DNA of 64,000 nucleotides from Hymenobacter negativus (GCF_016056375.1 NZ_JAEDAE010000001.1:1052454-1116453), one strand, 5' to 3'. Shown: positions 25,765-34,852, counted from the stretch's first letter. Numbers and translations are program-made. Notes: a model not told the origin generated them from the sequence alone.

Positions 25765-26346
25765 ATGACCCCTCGCTTCCCGATTTTCCTACTTGCGCTG
25801 AGCAGCCTGACCGGCTGCACCCTCACGGCCGATGACGTGGAGCCGGCACTGCCCAGCGTGCCGGTTTTACAAACCAACACCGTGGCGTACCAGCTCAACG
25901 GCTTGCCCGTAGTGGCGCATAACTACAGCTCGCTGATTTCTGCCATTTTCTCATTTGGCAGCCGGTCGCTGCCGGTCGACGGTTTTTTATACCCCGACAG
26001 CACGGTGGCCATCGGCGCGGTCGATGACCAGAACTATATCGGGGCCGGTGCCTTGCAACACGGGCTGGAATGGCAATTGCTGCATTTCCGAGGGGTGGGG
26101 CGCTACGCAGTGGTGCCCGGCCACACGGTATTCCAGGTCGACACCCGCGACGCAGCCAACAAAGAGTGGATAAACGGCCCCAGCCAGCCCCTCGCCGCTC
26201 AGCCGGCCGCCCAGGTGGTTGTGACCGCCTGGGACCCGGCTACCCAGCACATCAGCGGCACGTTCACCATGCGCTTTGCGGCGGCCGGCAGCGCGCCCGC
26301 GGCCGATTTGCAGGATGGGCGCTTCGACCTGAAGCTAGGCCGCTAA
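25765..26346 (+). CDS. hypothetical lipoprotein, DUF6252-like
   Basis: A 193-residue lipoprotein (LLALSSLTGCTL, Cys18). The strand order TVAYQLNGLPVVAH, then VVVTAWDPATQHISGTFTMR and a final DLQDGRFDLKLG resembles DUF6252, beta-rich Bacteroidota lipoproteins of unknown function. It is probably in one transcript with the preceding barrel-like protein. Confidence 0.7.
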   Translation: MTPRFPIFLLALSSLTGCTLTADDVEPALPSVPVLQTNTVAYQLNGLPVVAHNYSSLISAIFSFGSRSLPVDGFLYPDSTVAIGAVDDQNYIGAGALQHGLEWQLLHFRGVGRYAVVPGHTVFQVDTRDAANKEWINGPSQPLAAQPAAQVVVTAWDPATQHISGTFTMRFAAAGSAPAADLQDGRFDLKLGR

Positions 26347-26413
26347 CTGCGCCAGTGCCAAACCTTCGGGGCCAAAATGGGTTAGCGAGGCACGCCTGCC
26401 TTCGTTTTCATCC

Positions 26414-27130
26414 ATGGATTTCGCCCAGAAAAACATTCTCCTCATCGGCGCGTCGTCGGGCATCGGCCTGGCTACGGCCACGCTGCTCAGCGGCCTCGGG
26501 GCCAACCTGTTTACCGCTTCGCGCCACCGCTCGCCGGAGCTGCAGGCCCTGAACACCACGCACTTCGACTACGACGCCACACAGGCCGTGGGCCCGGCCC
26601 TCGACGGCCTGCCCGAGGTGCTACACGGCGTCGTGTACTGCCCCGGCAGCATCAAGCTGCGCCCGTTTGAGCGCATTCCCGTAGAGGATTTCCAGGCCGA
26701 TTTCGACCTGAACGTGCTGGGAGCCGTGCGCGTCATTCAGGCCACCATCAAGCGCCTGAAAAGAGCCGAAGGCACGGCATCCATTGTGCTGTTCAGCACC
26801 GTAGCCGCCGATACGGGCATGAGTTTCCACGCCAGCATTGCTACCGCCAAGGCCGCCGTGGAGGGCCTCACCCGCGCCCTAGCCGCCGAGTACGCCGCCA
26901 GCGGCGTGCGCGTGAACTGCATTGCGCCCTCGCTCACCAATACGCCACTGGCCGCCGCCCTGCTCAGCTCGCCCGAGAAAGTAGAAGCCGGCGGCAAGCG
27001 CCACCCCTTGCAGCGCATCGGCCAGCCCGAGGATTTGGCCTACACGGCCTCGTTCCTGCTGTCGGACCACAGCTCGTTTGTGACCGGCCAGGTGCTGGCC
27101 GTGGACGGCGGCATGGGGAAATTGAAGTAG
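26414..27130 (+). CDS. SDR-fold oxidoreductase lacking the catalytic Tyr
   Basis: A 238-residue short-chain dehydrogenase. GASSGIG (12-18) binds NAD(P), Asn100 and Ser128 are kept, and the C-terminal FVTGQVLAVDGGMG is typical. At the YxxxK site the sequence is IATAK: Ile142 replaces Tyr while Lys146 remains; no Tyr sits 15 residues before the Lys either, so it is not the dienoyl-CoA-reductase arrangement. It may be a non-classical or inactive SDR. The photolyase gene starts 9 bp downstream, so both are likely one operon. Confidence 0.85.
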   Translation: MDFAQKNILLIGASSGIGLATATLLSGLGANLFTASRHRSPELQALNTTHFDYDATQAVGPALDGLPEVLHGVVYCPGSIKLRPFERIPVEDFQADFDLNVLGAVRVIQATIKRLKRAEGTASIVLFSTVAADTGMSFHASIATAKAAVEGLTRALAAEYAASGVRVNCIAPSLTNTPLAAALLSSPEKVEAGGKRHPLQRIGQPEDLAYTASFLLSDHSSFVTGQVLAVDGGMGKLK

Positions 27131-27139
27131 GTCATCATT

Positions 27140-28465
27140 ATGAAAATCTGCATCTTCTGGCACCGGCGCGACCTGCGCATTCACGACAACGTGGGCTTGG
27201 CGGCGGCGCTGGCCAGCGGCCTGCCGGTGCTCCCGCTGTTCATTTACGATAAGGAAATCTTAGACCACCTGCCCGAGAAAGCCGATGCCCGGCTCACGTT
27301 TATTCACGATGAGGTAGAGCAGCTGGCGCACGAAACCGAAGTGGCCGGCGGCACCTTCTTGGCCCGCTACGGCCAGCCGCTGGCGGTGCTGGAGCAGCTG
27401 GTGAAAGATTTTGACTTGGCCGCCGTGCACACCAACGAGGACTACGAGCCCTACGCCACCCGGCGCGACACCGCCGTGGCTGCGATGCTGAAGCAGCACG
27501 ACGTGGAATTTCACGCTTATAAGGACCAGGTTATTTTTGCCAAAGAGGAGATTATGACCAAATCGGGCACGGTGCCCAAGGTATTCGGGGCTTACCTGAA
27601 GGCCTACACCGCCAGGCTGACCGATGAGCTGCTGGAGCCCTGTGATTCTGAAAAGTTATTCCGGAAGGCAAATCCGTACCGCGTTTCACAGGAAAAAGCC
27701 GGGCCGCGCCCTACGCTGAAAAGCATGGGCTTTGAGCGCCGGGAGCAATACTTCCCGCCAGTAAAGCTGCCGGCCGAGGGCATCGTGCGCAACTACCACA
27801 AAACCCGCGACACGCCCGCCAACGAACACGGCAGCACCCGCGAGTCGTTGAACCTGCGTTTCGGCACGCTGAGCGTGCGCGAGGTGATGCGCCAGGCCAA
27901 AGAGCTGAACCCGAAGCTGCTGGCCGAGATTATCTGGCGCGACTTCTTTATGATGCTGCTCTGGCATCTCCCCCACACTGCTACCCAGAGCTACGACCCC
28001 AAGATGAGGCACATCAACTACCGCAACAACGAGGACGAGTTCCGAGCGTGGTGCGAGGGCCGCACCGGCTACCCGCTGGTGGATGCCGGCATGCGCCAGC
28101 TAAACGAAACCGGCTATATGCCCAACCGCGTGCGGATGACCGTGGCGGGTTTCCTCACCAAGCACCTGTTCATCGACTGGCGCTGGGGCGAACGGTACTT
28201 CGCCGACAAGCTCCTTGATTATGACATGGCCAACAACGTGGGCAACTGGCAGTGGATGGCCGGCACCGGGGCCATTTCGTCCCCGTGGTTTCGGGTGTAT
28301 AGTCCCGAGAGCCAGTTGGAGCAGGTCGACCCCGAAATGAAGTACGTGAAGCGCTGGGTGCCAGAGTTTGGAACAACGAAATACCCCGCGCCAATTGTGG
28401 AGCACAAGTTTGGCCGTGAGCGCGCGGTGGAGGCTATTCGGGCGGCGCGCATCGCGGCCGGCTAA
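27140..28465 (+). CDS. phrB: cryptochrome/DNA photolyase family protein
   Basis: A 441-residue flavoprotein. ICIFWHRRDLRIHDNVGLAA opens the Rossmann-like antenna domain. The FAD domain has LRFGTLSVREV, LLAEIIWRDFFMMLL, TGYPLVDAGMRQLNETGYM, PNRVRMTVAGFLTKHLFIDW and DMANNVGNWQW. These fit a class I CPD photolyase, repairing UV cyclobutane dimers with blue light. The usual TGTDAAPYFR segment is altered (TGAISSPWFRVYSPESQ), so a cryptochrome-like role is possible. It follows the SDR gene by 9 bp. Confidence 0.9.
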   Translation: MKICIFWHRRDLRIHDNVGLAAALASGLPVLPLFIYDKEILDHLPEKADARLTFIHDEVEQLAHETEVAGGTFLARYGQPLAVLEQLVKDFDLAAVHTNEDYEPYATRRDTAVAAMLKQHDVEFHAYKDQVIFAKEEIMTKSGTVPKVFGAYLKAYTARLTDELLEPCDSEKLFRKANPYRVSQEKAGPRPTLKSMGFERREQYFPPVKLPAEGIVRNYHKTRDTPANEHGSTRESLNLRFGTLSVREVMRQAKELNPKLLAEIIWRDFFMMLLWHLPHTATQSYDPKMRHINYRNNEDEFRAWCEGRTGYPLVDAGMRQLNETGYMPNRVRMTVAGFLTKHLFIDWRWGERYFADKLLDYDMANNVGNWQWMAGTGAISSPWFRVYSPESQLEQVDPEMKYVKRWVPEFGTTKYPAPIVEHKFGRERAVEAIRAARIAAG

Positions 28466-28535
28466 AGCTGAAAAACTGTAGGTTTTTAATGGGCTGAATG
28501 CCGAACCGTGGGGCCGGTGAAGCGGTTGTAATTCC

Positions 28536-29165
28536 ATGGAAAAGGACCGCATCAAACAAGCCTACCTCGACTTCGTGCTTAACGAAGGCCACCCGCCGCA
28601 ATCGGTGTTTAAGCTCACCCAGCAGCTGGGCCTGGCCGAATCGGAATTTTACCAGAGCTACGCCAACTTCGAGGCAATCGACCGCGAAATCTGGGCTGAT
28701 TTTGGCCGGCAGGCGCGCGAAACTGCCGCCACTGAGCCCGTGTGGGAAGGCTACGGCAGCCGCGAAAAGCTGCTGGCGTTCTATTTCACGCTGCTCGAAA
28801 TCCTCAAAAACAACCGCTCCTACGCCCTGATGAGCCTGCGCCGCTCGCTGCACCGCATCCCGGCGCTGTCGCCCCGCGTGCTCGACGACTTCCGACAGGA
28901 CTTTGAATACTTCGTGGGCGACTTGCTGCGCGACGGCCGCGTAACCGGCGAAATCGCCAACCGCCCGCTGGTGCAGGACGGCTACCCGCGCTTTTTCTGG
29001 CAGCAGGCGCTTTTCGTGCTCGGCTACTTTGCCAAGGATGATACTGTAAACTTCGAGCGCACCGACGCCGCCGTGGAAAAAGCCGTGACGTTGAGTTTCG
29101 ATTTGGTGGGCCGCAATACCATCGATTCGGCCGTGGATTTCGTGCGGTTTCTGGTGCGGAAGTAA
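28536..29165 (+). CDS. TetR-family regulator
   Basis: A 209-residue protein. Residues 1-50 form a divergent helix-turn-helix (IKQAYLDFVLNEGHPPQSVF, LTQQLGLAESEFYQSYANFE). The rest is a helical ligand-binding domain with SLRRSLHRIP and FFWQQALFVLGYFAKDD of a TetR C-terminal type common in Bacteroidota. It lies 8 bp before the ABC1 kinase gene, which it may control. The inducer is unknown. Confidence 0.85.
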   Translation: MEKDRIKQAYLDFVLNEGHPPQSVFKLTQQLGLAESEFYQSYANFEAIDREIWADFGRQARETAATEPVWEGYGSREKLLAFYFTLLEILKNNRSYALMSLRRSLHRIPALSPRVLDDFRQDFEYFVGDLLRDGRVTGEIANRPLVQDGYPRFFWQQALFVLGYFAKDDTVNFERTDAAVEKAVTLSFDLVGRNTIDSAVDFVRFLVRK

Positions 29166-29173
29166 AACTGCTT

Positions 29174-30490
29174 ATGGCTGACGAACCCCAAACCTCGCTG
29201 CCGACCACCAAGGTGGCCCGCGCCGCCCGCTTTGCCAAAACCGGCATCAACGTGGGCACCAATTACATTAAGCACTACGCGAAGAAGGCCGTCGGGGCAG
29301 AATCGACCACTGCGGACCTGCACGCGGCCAACGCCGCCGAACTCTACGGCACGCTGAGCGAGATGAAGGGCTCGGTGCTGAAAGTGGCCCAGATGCTGGC
29401 CATGGAGAAAAACATGCTGCCCACGGCCTACGCCGAGCAGTTTGCCCAGGCCCAGTATTCGACCCCGCCCCTGTCCGGCCCGCTGGTGGTGAAGGCGTTT
29501 CGGGATGCATTCGGGAAGTCGCCGTTTCAGTTGTTTGATGAGTTTGAGCCGGAGGCGAGGCAGGCGGCCAGCATCGGGCAGGTGCATTTTGCCCGCAAGG
29601 ATGGCAAAGCACTGGCTGTGAAGGTGCAATACCCCGGAGTGGCCGACAGCATCAAGTCGGATATCCGGCTAGTAAAGCCCATTGCCCTGCGCATCATGGG
29701 CCTGAACGAGGCGCAGGTGCGTCCCTATCTGGAGGAAGTCGAAACCCGCCTGCTCGAAGAAACCGACTACAAGCTGGAACTGCGGCGCGGCCAGGAGATT
29801 GCGGCTAAATGCCAGGATTTGAATAATTTGCAGTTTCCAGCCTACTATCCGGAGTATTCCACGGCCCGCATTCTCACCATGGACTGGCTGCCCGGCCAAC
29901 ACCTCAAGGAGTTTCTGGCCACCAATCCAGCGCAGGAAGTTCGCAACCAAATAGGCCAGGCGCTGTGGGATTTTTACCAGTTCCAGTTCAATGAGCTGCA
30001 CCAGCTGCACGCCGACCCGCACCCCGGCAATTTTCTGATGCGCGCCAATAACGGCGGCACCCTCGGCGTGCTCGATTTTGGCTGCGTGAAGGAAGTGCCC
30101 GCCGACGTGTACCAACTCTTCACCGCTTTGCTAGCTCCCGAAACCATTGCCGACGAAGCCCGCCTCGAAGCCCTGCTCACCCAGGCCGGCGTGCTCCGCG
30201 CCACCGATGCACTGGCCATGCAGGCGCTTTACCTGCGCACCATGCGGGTATCGCTGGAGCTGGTGGGCCGCCCCTTCCGCCAGGCCACGTTCGATTTCGG
30301 CGACCCAACTTACATGGCCGCCCTCTACGCCCTCGGCGACGACCTGATGGCCGACCCCGAGCTGCGCAAGCAGCGCGAGCCGCGGGGCTCCGAGCATTTT
30401 ATCTACTTGAACCGCACCTACGTGGGCTTGTTTGCACTGCTCACAGAGCTGGGCGCTTCCATTCAAACCGGAATTCCGGCTATGAGGTAG
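29174..30490 (+). CDS. AarF/ABC1/UbiB-type kinase-like protein
   Basis: A 438-residue atypical kinase. The Ala-rich loop AASIGQVHFA, the Lys in ALAVKVQYPG, LLEETDYKLELRRGQE, LHADPHPGNFLM and GVLDFGCVK are all present; the N-terminal KxGQ motif reads LKVAQML. ABC1 proteins bind ATP and act on isoprenoid quinone or lipid metabolism, often as ATPases. The adjoining TetR regulator and HEAT-type protein suggest a small regulated unit; the substrate is not known. Confidence 0.9.
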   Translation: MADEPQTSLPTTKVARAARFAKTGINVGTNYIKHYAKKAVGAESTTADLHAANAAELYGTLSEMKGSVLKVAQMLAMEKNMLPTAYAEQFAQAQYSTPPLSGPLVVKAFRDAFGKSPFQLFDEFEPEARQAASIGQVHFARKDGKALAVKVQYPGVADSIKSDIRLVKPIALRIMGLNEAQVRPYLEEVETRLLEETDYKLELRRGQEIAAKCQDLNNLQFPAYYPEYSTARILTMDWLPGQHLKEFLATNPAQEVRNQIGQALWDFYQFQFNELHQLHADPHPGNFLMRANNGGTLGVLDFGCVKEVPADVYQLFTALLAPETIADEARLEALLTQAGVLRATDALAMQALYLRTMRVSLELVGRPFRQATFDFGDPTYMAALYALGDDLMADPELRKQREPRGSEHFIYLNRTYVGLFALLTELGASIQTGIPAMR

Positions 30491-30521
30491 CCCAAGCGAA
30501 AGCATGTGCTACATTTCGGTT

Positions 30522-31067
30522 ATGAACCTCCGGACCGAGCTACTGCGGGAACATTCGGCGCGCCAGACCCTGCGACTGGCCGAATACGCCTGCGCCCACC
30601 CCACGGCCCTGGCCGAACTCCTGCAACTGTTCTGGTACGGCGCGGAGCGCGAGCGCCAGCTGGCCGCCGACGTGCTGGGCTGGGTGGGCGAGCGCCGGCC
30701 CAAATGGCTGGTGCCCCACCTGCCGGGCCTGCTGGCCGCCGCCCAACCCGGCCTGGAGCAGCACCCGGCCATCCGGCGGGCCGTGGTGCGGGCCTTGCAA
30801 TTTGTGCCCGTGCCCGAGGAGTGGCAGGCCCTAGCCTTCGACACTTGCCTGGGGCTGCTGCGGGCGCCCCGCGAGCCGGTGGCCATTCGGGCCTACGCCC
30901 TCACCGCCGCCGCCCGCCTCGCCGGCCCCTACCCCGAGTTGGCCGCCGAGGTGGTAGCCGCCATCGAAACCGCCCTAAACTCGACCGCTTCGGCCGCGCT
31001 GCGCAGCCGGGCCGCGCGCGAACTGCCGAAACTTCGCAATCTTGTGCGGGAAGTTTTGCCGGGCTAG
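30522..31067 (+). CDS. HEAT-repeat-like helical protein
   Basis: A 181-residue all-helical Ala/Leu-rich protein with repeating helix pairs (ERERQLAADVLGWVGERRPK, AIRRAVVRALQFVPVPEEWQ, REPVAIRAYALTAAARLAGP) typical of HEAT/ALK D-like repeats. ATG 30522 was chosen; ATG 30504 adds six residues. It follows the ABC1 kinase by 31 bp and may be in its transcript. Probably a protein-binding scaffold; no specific role. Confidence 0.75.
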   Translation: MNLRTELLREHSARQTLRLAEYACAHPTALAELLQLFWYGAERERQLAADVLGWVGERRPKWLVPHLPGLLAAAQPGLEQHPAIRRAVVRALQFVPVPEEWQALAFDTCLGLLRAPREPVAIRAYALTAAARLAGPYPELAAEVVAAIETALNSTASAALRSRAARELPKLRNLVREVLPG

Positions 31068-31108
31068 CTGTTGCACCGGCTCATTCGTTTCAATTTTTAC
31101 CAATTCCC

Positions 31109-31987
31109 ATGCTCACCAAAAAACTACTCACGCTTGGCGCGGCCCTGCTCAGCCTCTCCTTCTCGGCTTCGGCCCAACAGATGGCCAGCTGCTGCGCCCG
31201 CCCCGCCGCTAACCTGTCGGCCTCGGCCACCGAAGCCTTCGCCATGCTCGCCAGCGACAAAGATTTTTCGGGCGGCCACGACGCGCCTCTGCCCTATTCG
31301 TATGCCGGCGAAGGCAAGATGATAGAGTTCAAAACCCCGGACGGCACGCCTGGCCACGGCTTCGAAATCAAAAGCGCCAAGCCCAGCAACAAATACCTGT
31401 TCGTGATTCACGAATGGTGGGGCCTGAATGACTACATCAAGAAGGAGGCCGCCACCTTCGCCAACGAAATGCCCGATGTCAACGTCATTGCCGTGGACCT
31501 CTACGACGGCAAGGTGGCAACCACGCCCGAAGAGGCCGGCAAATACATGGGCGAAGTGAAAACTGAGCGCGCCGTGTCCATCCTCAAAGGGGCCCAAATG
31601 TATGCCGGCCCCAAAGCCCAATTGGCCAGCATCGGCTGGTGCTTCGGCGGTGGCTGGAGCCTGCAGGAAGCCCTGCTCGGCGGCAAGCAAACGGTGGGCT
31701 GCGTGATGTATTACGGCATGCCCGAAAAGGACCCCTCCAAACTCAAGAGCCTGAACAGCGACGTATTGGGCATTTTTGCCACTCAGGATAAATGGATTAA
31801 CCCCGAAGTGGTGGGCCAGTTTAAGAAAGACATGACCGCCGCCGGCAAAAGCGTCACCATCGAAAACTACGACGCCGACCACGCCTTCGCCAATCCGTCG
31901 AACCCAAAGTTCAACAAGGAATACGCTACCAAAGCCCACGGCCAGGCGCTGGCCTACCTGCGCGGTCGCTTCAAATCGAAAGCCTAA
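31109..31987 (+). CDS. secreted dienelactone hydrolase family protein
   Basis: A 292-residue protein with a signal peptide ending near SASAQQ (residue 24). The dienelactone-hydrolase triad is Cys178 (IGWCFGGGW), Asp227 (FATQDKW) and His258 (NYDADHAF). VIHEWWGLNDYIKKEA is the family entry motif. The secreted location suggests hydrolysis of ester or lactone compounds outside the cytoplasm; the true substrate is unknown. A terminator at 32011-32041 follows. Confidence 0.92.
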   Translation: MLTKKLLTLGAALLSLSFSASAQQMASCCARPAANLSASATEAFAMLASDKDFSGGHDAPLPYSYAGEGKMIEFKTPDGTPGHGFEIKSAKPSNKYLFVIHEWWGLNDYIKKEAATFANEMPDVNVIAVDLYDGKVATTPEEAGKYMGEVKTERAVSILKGAQMYAGPKAQLASIGWCFGGGWSLQEALLGGKQTVGCVMYYGMPEKDPSKLKSLNSDVLGIFATQDKWINPEVVGQFKKDMTAAGKSVTIENYDADHAFANPSNPKFNKEYATKAHGQALAYLRGRFKSKA

Positions 31988-32010
31988 TTTTTGGGGTTTG
32001 TTTGAAACGG

Positions 32011-32041
32011 AAAAGCCTTCCCAACCGGGAAGGCTTTTTTG
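32011..32041 (+). terminator. intrinsic terminator
   Basis: 12-bp stem AAAAGCCTTCCC/GGGAAGGCTTTT, 4-nt loop and T tract. Ends the dienelactone-hydrolase gene. Confidence 0.92.
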
Positions 32042-32110
32042 TGCTACTTTGGTGAGCCTGCACCCTCTTTCTCGCAACTAAAAGTTCGCGCTGCTCCAAT
32101 TCCCACTGCT

Positions 32111-32581
32111 ATGGCCTCGCTCACTGCCCTCCTCTCCGAATACGGCGAAAGCCACCAGAACCCCACCAACAAACTGGTGCACTGGGTGTGCGTGCCGCTG
32201 ATAATGTTCTCGCTCATCGGCCTGCTGTGGTCGGTGCCGGTGCCGGCGGCCATCCAGCAAATCAGCCCCTGGCTGAACTGGGGCACGCTGGTGATGACGC
32301 TGGCCCTTGTGTACTACGTGCGGCTGAGCGGGCGGCTGGCACTGGGCATGGTGCTGGTGTGGGTGGCCATGGCAGTGGCCCTGCGCGTAGTGGCGGGCGC
32401 GGCAGCGCTGCCGCTGTGGGCTATTTGCCTCATCATCTTCGCCTTGGCTTGGGTGGGCCAGTTCTGGGGCCACAAGGTAGAAGGCAAGAAACCCAGTTTC
32501 CTCAAGGACCTGCAGTTTCTGCTGATTGGGCCACTGTGGCTGCTGCATTTCGTGTACCGCCGGCTGGGCTGGGGGTATTGA
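32111..32581 (+). CDS. Mpo1-like (DUF962) membrane protein
   Basis: A 156-residue protein with four hydrophobic segments. YGESHQNPTNKLVHWVCVPL is the HxxxxxK/NxxxH iron-ligand motif at the start, and GQFWGHKVEGKKPSFLKDLQ gives the second His cluster. Yeast Mpo1 is an iron-dependent dioxygenase of 2-hydroxy fatty acids in sphingolipid breakdown; a similar fatty-acid alpha-oxidation is an inference here. ATG 32111 opens the conserved region. TACTTTG at 32045-32051 may be part of its promoter. Confidence 0.9.
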   Translation: MASLTALLSEYGESHQNPTNKLVHWVCVPLIMFSLIGLLWSVPVPAAIQQISPWLNWGTLVMTLALVYYVRLSGRLALGMVLVWVAMAVALRVVAGAAALPLWAICLIIFALAWVGQFWGHKVEGKKPSFLKDLQFLLIGPLWLLHFVYRRLGWGY

Positions 32582-32621
32582 CTTGGAGGCATAAAGCCAT
32601 TCTCTTCCATCAAATTGTCCC

Positions 32622-33995
32622 TCACGGCTTGGGCCGACTGAGCTCGCCCGGCGTGCGGCCCGTCAGCTTTTTGAACACCCGGTTGAAGGTAGACTTGGAG
32701 TTAAAGCCCGACTCCAACGCAATGCCAACCAGTGAGTAATGCGCCAAGCGCGGGTCTTGCAGCTTGCGCTCGGCCTCGGCCACGCGGTAGCGGTTCACAA
32801 AGTCGTTGAAGTTTTGCCCGCAACCGGTGTTGATGACGTGCGAGAGCAGCGAAGTGTTGGTGCGCAGGCGGTGGGCCAGCTCGGCCAGGGTGAGCTCGGG
32901 TTCGAGCCAGGGCTGCTGTTCGGCCATCAAAGTCAGCAGTTTTTCGCGCCACGGGTGCAGCTCGGGGGCCAGCGCGTCGGCCGTGGCTTCACGTTCTGAT
33001 GCTCCTCCGACCCGCGTAGCAGCGACGGCAGCCGCTTTTGGCGCATCTGCCACGGCAACAGCGGGAACGGGTGGCATAGCCACAGCCGGAGTGGCCGGCG
33101 CAGTGGCCATTTCTTCGGTTATTGTACCAGGCCCGGGCGCTATTTCAGCCGATATCAATGGCTCAGAATTAAAAGGAACTTCGCCAACGCCAGCCACTGC
33201 GGGTTCAAATCGCAGCGGAGTTACGGCCGCGAAGTTGGCCTGCAACCCCACAATGCTCAGGTAATAGACCAGCGCGCCGTTGGCGAAATAGGCGTACCAA
33301 TAGTCGCCATAGCCCAGCGGCCCAACGGCGCGGTTCACCACTTCAAAGCCCACCCACAATAACAAACCCAGCAGCGCGGCCACCAGCAAATCGCGCAGCC
33401 CCCGAAACCGCAGCCGCGCCGTGTCCGAAAAATTGTCGTCGAGGTAGCGGCGGTAGCGGCGGAAAAGCCGCAGCGTGGCCAGCCCATAACCCAGCATCAA
33501 GCCATAGCCTAGCCATTCAGCAGGCGCACTCAGCGCATCGAGAAAATTAGCAGCGGCGCCTTTGGTGCCAAAATGATAGGGCAGCGCCCAACCGTGCCCG
33601 GCCCGGCCCCAGACCAAATCGTAAAGCGCCGCCGCCGCGTACAGGCCCGCAAACAGCAGCCCCGGCAACAGATGTTGCCAATGCTTCCGCAGCTCAAACT
33701 CCTGATTGGTGAGGCTGCGGAAGTACAGGTAAAAGGCCGGTCCCCAAGCTAGCCAGGGCTGCCAGGGCACGTAGAACATGGCCGTAGAGTAGCCGTCGTG
33801 GCTGTCGTACCAGCCGGCGAAGCCCAGCATCCACTGCGTCACGGGCAGCACATTCAGGAACAGCAGCAACGCCAGCAGCCCATCGGGCAAGGCGCCGAAA
33901 CGGAAATTCCGAACCAGCAAATGCGCCGCCAGTACCAGCCCCGGCACCACAAAAGGCAGCAGCAGTGCGCTGTGTAAACCAAACTCAAACAGCAT
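32622..33995 (-). CDS. membrane-anchored AraC-type regulator
   Basis: A 457-residue protein. Seven hydrophobic segments fill residues 1-245 (LLLPFVVPGLVLAAHLLV, LLALLLFLNVLPVTQWMLGF and so on). A Pro/Ala-rich linker (about 275-330) leads to an AraC-type double helix-turn-helix at the end: LTLAELAHRLRTNTSLLSHV, INTGCGQNFNDFVNRYRVAE, LESGFNSKSTFNRVFKKLTG. Such proteins sense a signal in the membrane and bind DNA in the cytoplasm; the signal is unknown. TAGCTTCG lies just before the ATG. Confidence 0.9.
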   Translation of the reverse strand: MLFEFGLHSALLLPFVVPGLVLAAHLLVRNFRFGALPDGLLALLLFLNVLPVTQWMLGFAGWYDSHDGYSTAMFYVPWQPWLAWGPAFYLYFRSLTNQEFELRKHWQHLLPGLLFAGLYAAAALYDLVWGRAGHGWALPYHFGTKGAAANFLDALSAPAEWLGYGLMLGYGLATLRLFRRYRRYLDDNFSDTARLRFRGLRDLLVAALLGLLLWVGFEVVNRAVGPLGYGDYWYAYFANGALVYYLSIVGLQANFAAVTPLRFEPAVAGVGEVPFNSEPLISAEIAPGPGTITEEMATAPATPAVAMPPVPAVAVADAPKAAAVAATRVGGASEREATADALAPELHPWREKLLTLMAEQQPWLEPELTLAELAHRLRTNTSLLSHVINTGCGQNFNDFVNRYRVAEAERKLQDPRLAHYSLVGIALESGFNSKSTFNRVFKKLTGRTPGELSRPKP

Positions 33996-34019
33996 GCTGC
34001 GAAGCTAGTGAGTTTTTTA

Positions 34020-34100
34020 GGGTGGGAGGTTAAGAGGGTATGGGGGTAAGAGAGAAAAGCAGAAACAACCTCTTACCCTCCTACCTACCCTCACACCCTA
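34020..34100. repeat. imperfect inverted repeat, TAAGAGGGTA type
   Basis: Arms about 34020-34050 (GGTTAAGAGGGTATGGGGGT) and 34069-34100 pair imperfectly. The second arm includes the stop codon of the phenylalanine hydroxylase gene (34098-34100). Confidence 0.6.
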
Positions 34101-34814
34101 TCTCAGCGCCAGCATGCCGGCCAGCTCGGCCACGCATTCGGTGAGCTGCTCCCAGGCGGGCAGCATGAAATACTGGTTTTGGTAACGGGCCCCGGTCACG
34201 GGCGTGCGCAGCACCGTGGCCAGGTCGAAGGCCGGGCGCGGAGTTAACTCGTTCACGCAGTGGTGGATTTCACCAGCAGACGACAGCAGACCCGCCCCAT
34301 ACAGCATGGGCTTGCCCTCATGCTGCACCAAGCCAAATTCGGCCGTGAAGAAGTACAGCGCCCACAACTGCTCCCGCGCCGGCGAGCCCGCCGGCTGAGC
34401 CACGTAGGCCTGCCCCAGCTCGTGCAGGAAGTTGGCCAGGCCCTCATCGAGCAGCATCGGCACGTGCCCAAACAGGTCGTGGAATAAGTCCGGTTGGGGG
34501 CTGAAATCAAAGGCCTGCATGGACCGGATACGCGTCACAATCGGAAACTTACGCTCGGCCAGCAGGGCGAAAAACGCGGCTGGCTCAAACGGACGGCCCA
34601 CCGGGGCCAGCTGCCAGCCGGTTTCGGCCTCCACCGTGGCGCTCAGCTCCCGGATGTCGGGGATGGCTTCGCGCCGAAAGCCCAGCCGGGCCAATCCTTC
34701 CCAAAACGCTGGCACGGCCCGCCGGTGCAGCAGCGCGGTCTGGCGGTCAAACAGCATCTTCCAGATGAGTTGGTCCTGGCTGGCGGCGGTGGCGGAGTTG
34801 GGTTTGGTAAACAT
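34098..34814 (-). CDS. phhA: phenylalanine-4-hydroxylase
   Basis: A 238-residue catalytic domain without a regulatory domain, as in other bacterial enzymes. The iron ligands are His112 and His117 in FHDLFGHVPML and Glu159 in FFTAEFGL. PQPDLFHDLFGH and GAGLLSSAGEIHHC are family signatures. It converts phenylalanine to tyrosine with tetrahydropterin and oxygen in the cytoplasm. It lies downstream of the trp-aroF unit on the same strand, separated by the terminator at 34853-34888; a near-consensus TACCTTTT about 12-19 bp before the ATG may be its own promoter. Confidence 0.93.
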   Translation of the reverse strand: MFTKPNSATAASQDQLIWKMLFDRQTALLHRRAVPAFWEGLARLGFRREAIPDIRELSATVEAETGWQLAPVGRPFEPAAFFALLAERKFPIVTRIRSMQAFDFSPQPDLFHDLFGHVPMLLDEGLANFLHELGQAYVAQPAGSPAREQLWALYFFTAEFGLVQHEGKPMLYGAGLLSSAGEIHHCVNELTPRPAFDLATVLRTPVTGARYQNQYFMLPAWEQLTECVAELAGMLALR

Positions 34815-34852
34815 AGCGTAACGAAAAAGGTAAGCGTGATTAAAATCGGGCG

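Noticed and set aside
25089..25835. 248-codon plus-strand frame overlapping the gene at 25132
   Set aside because: Different frame; lacks the signal peptide and barrel pattern of the 25132 frame and overlaps the next lipoprotein.
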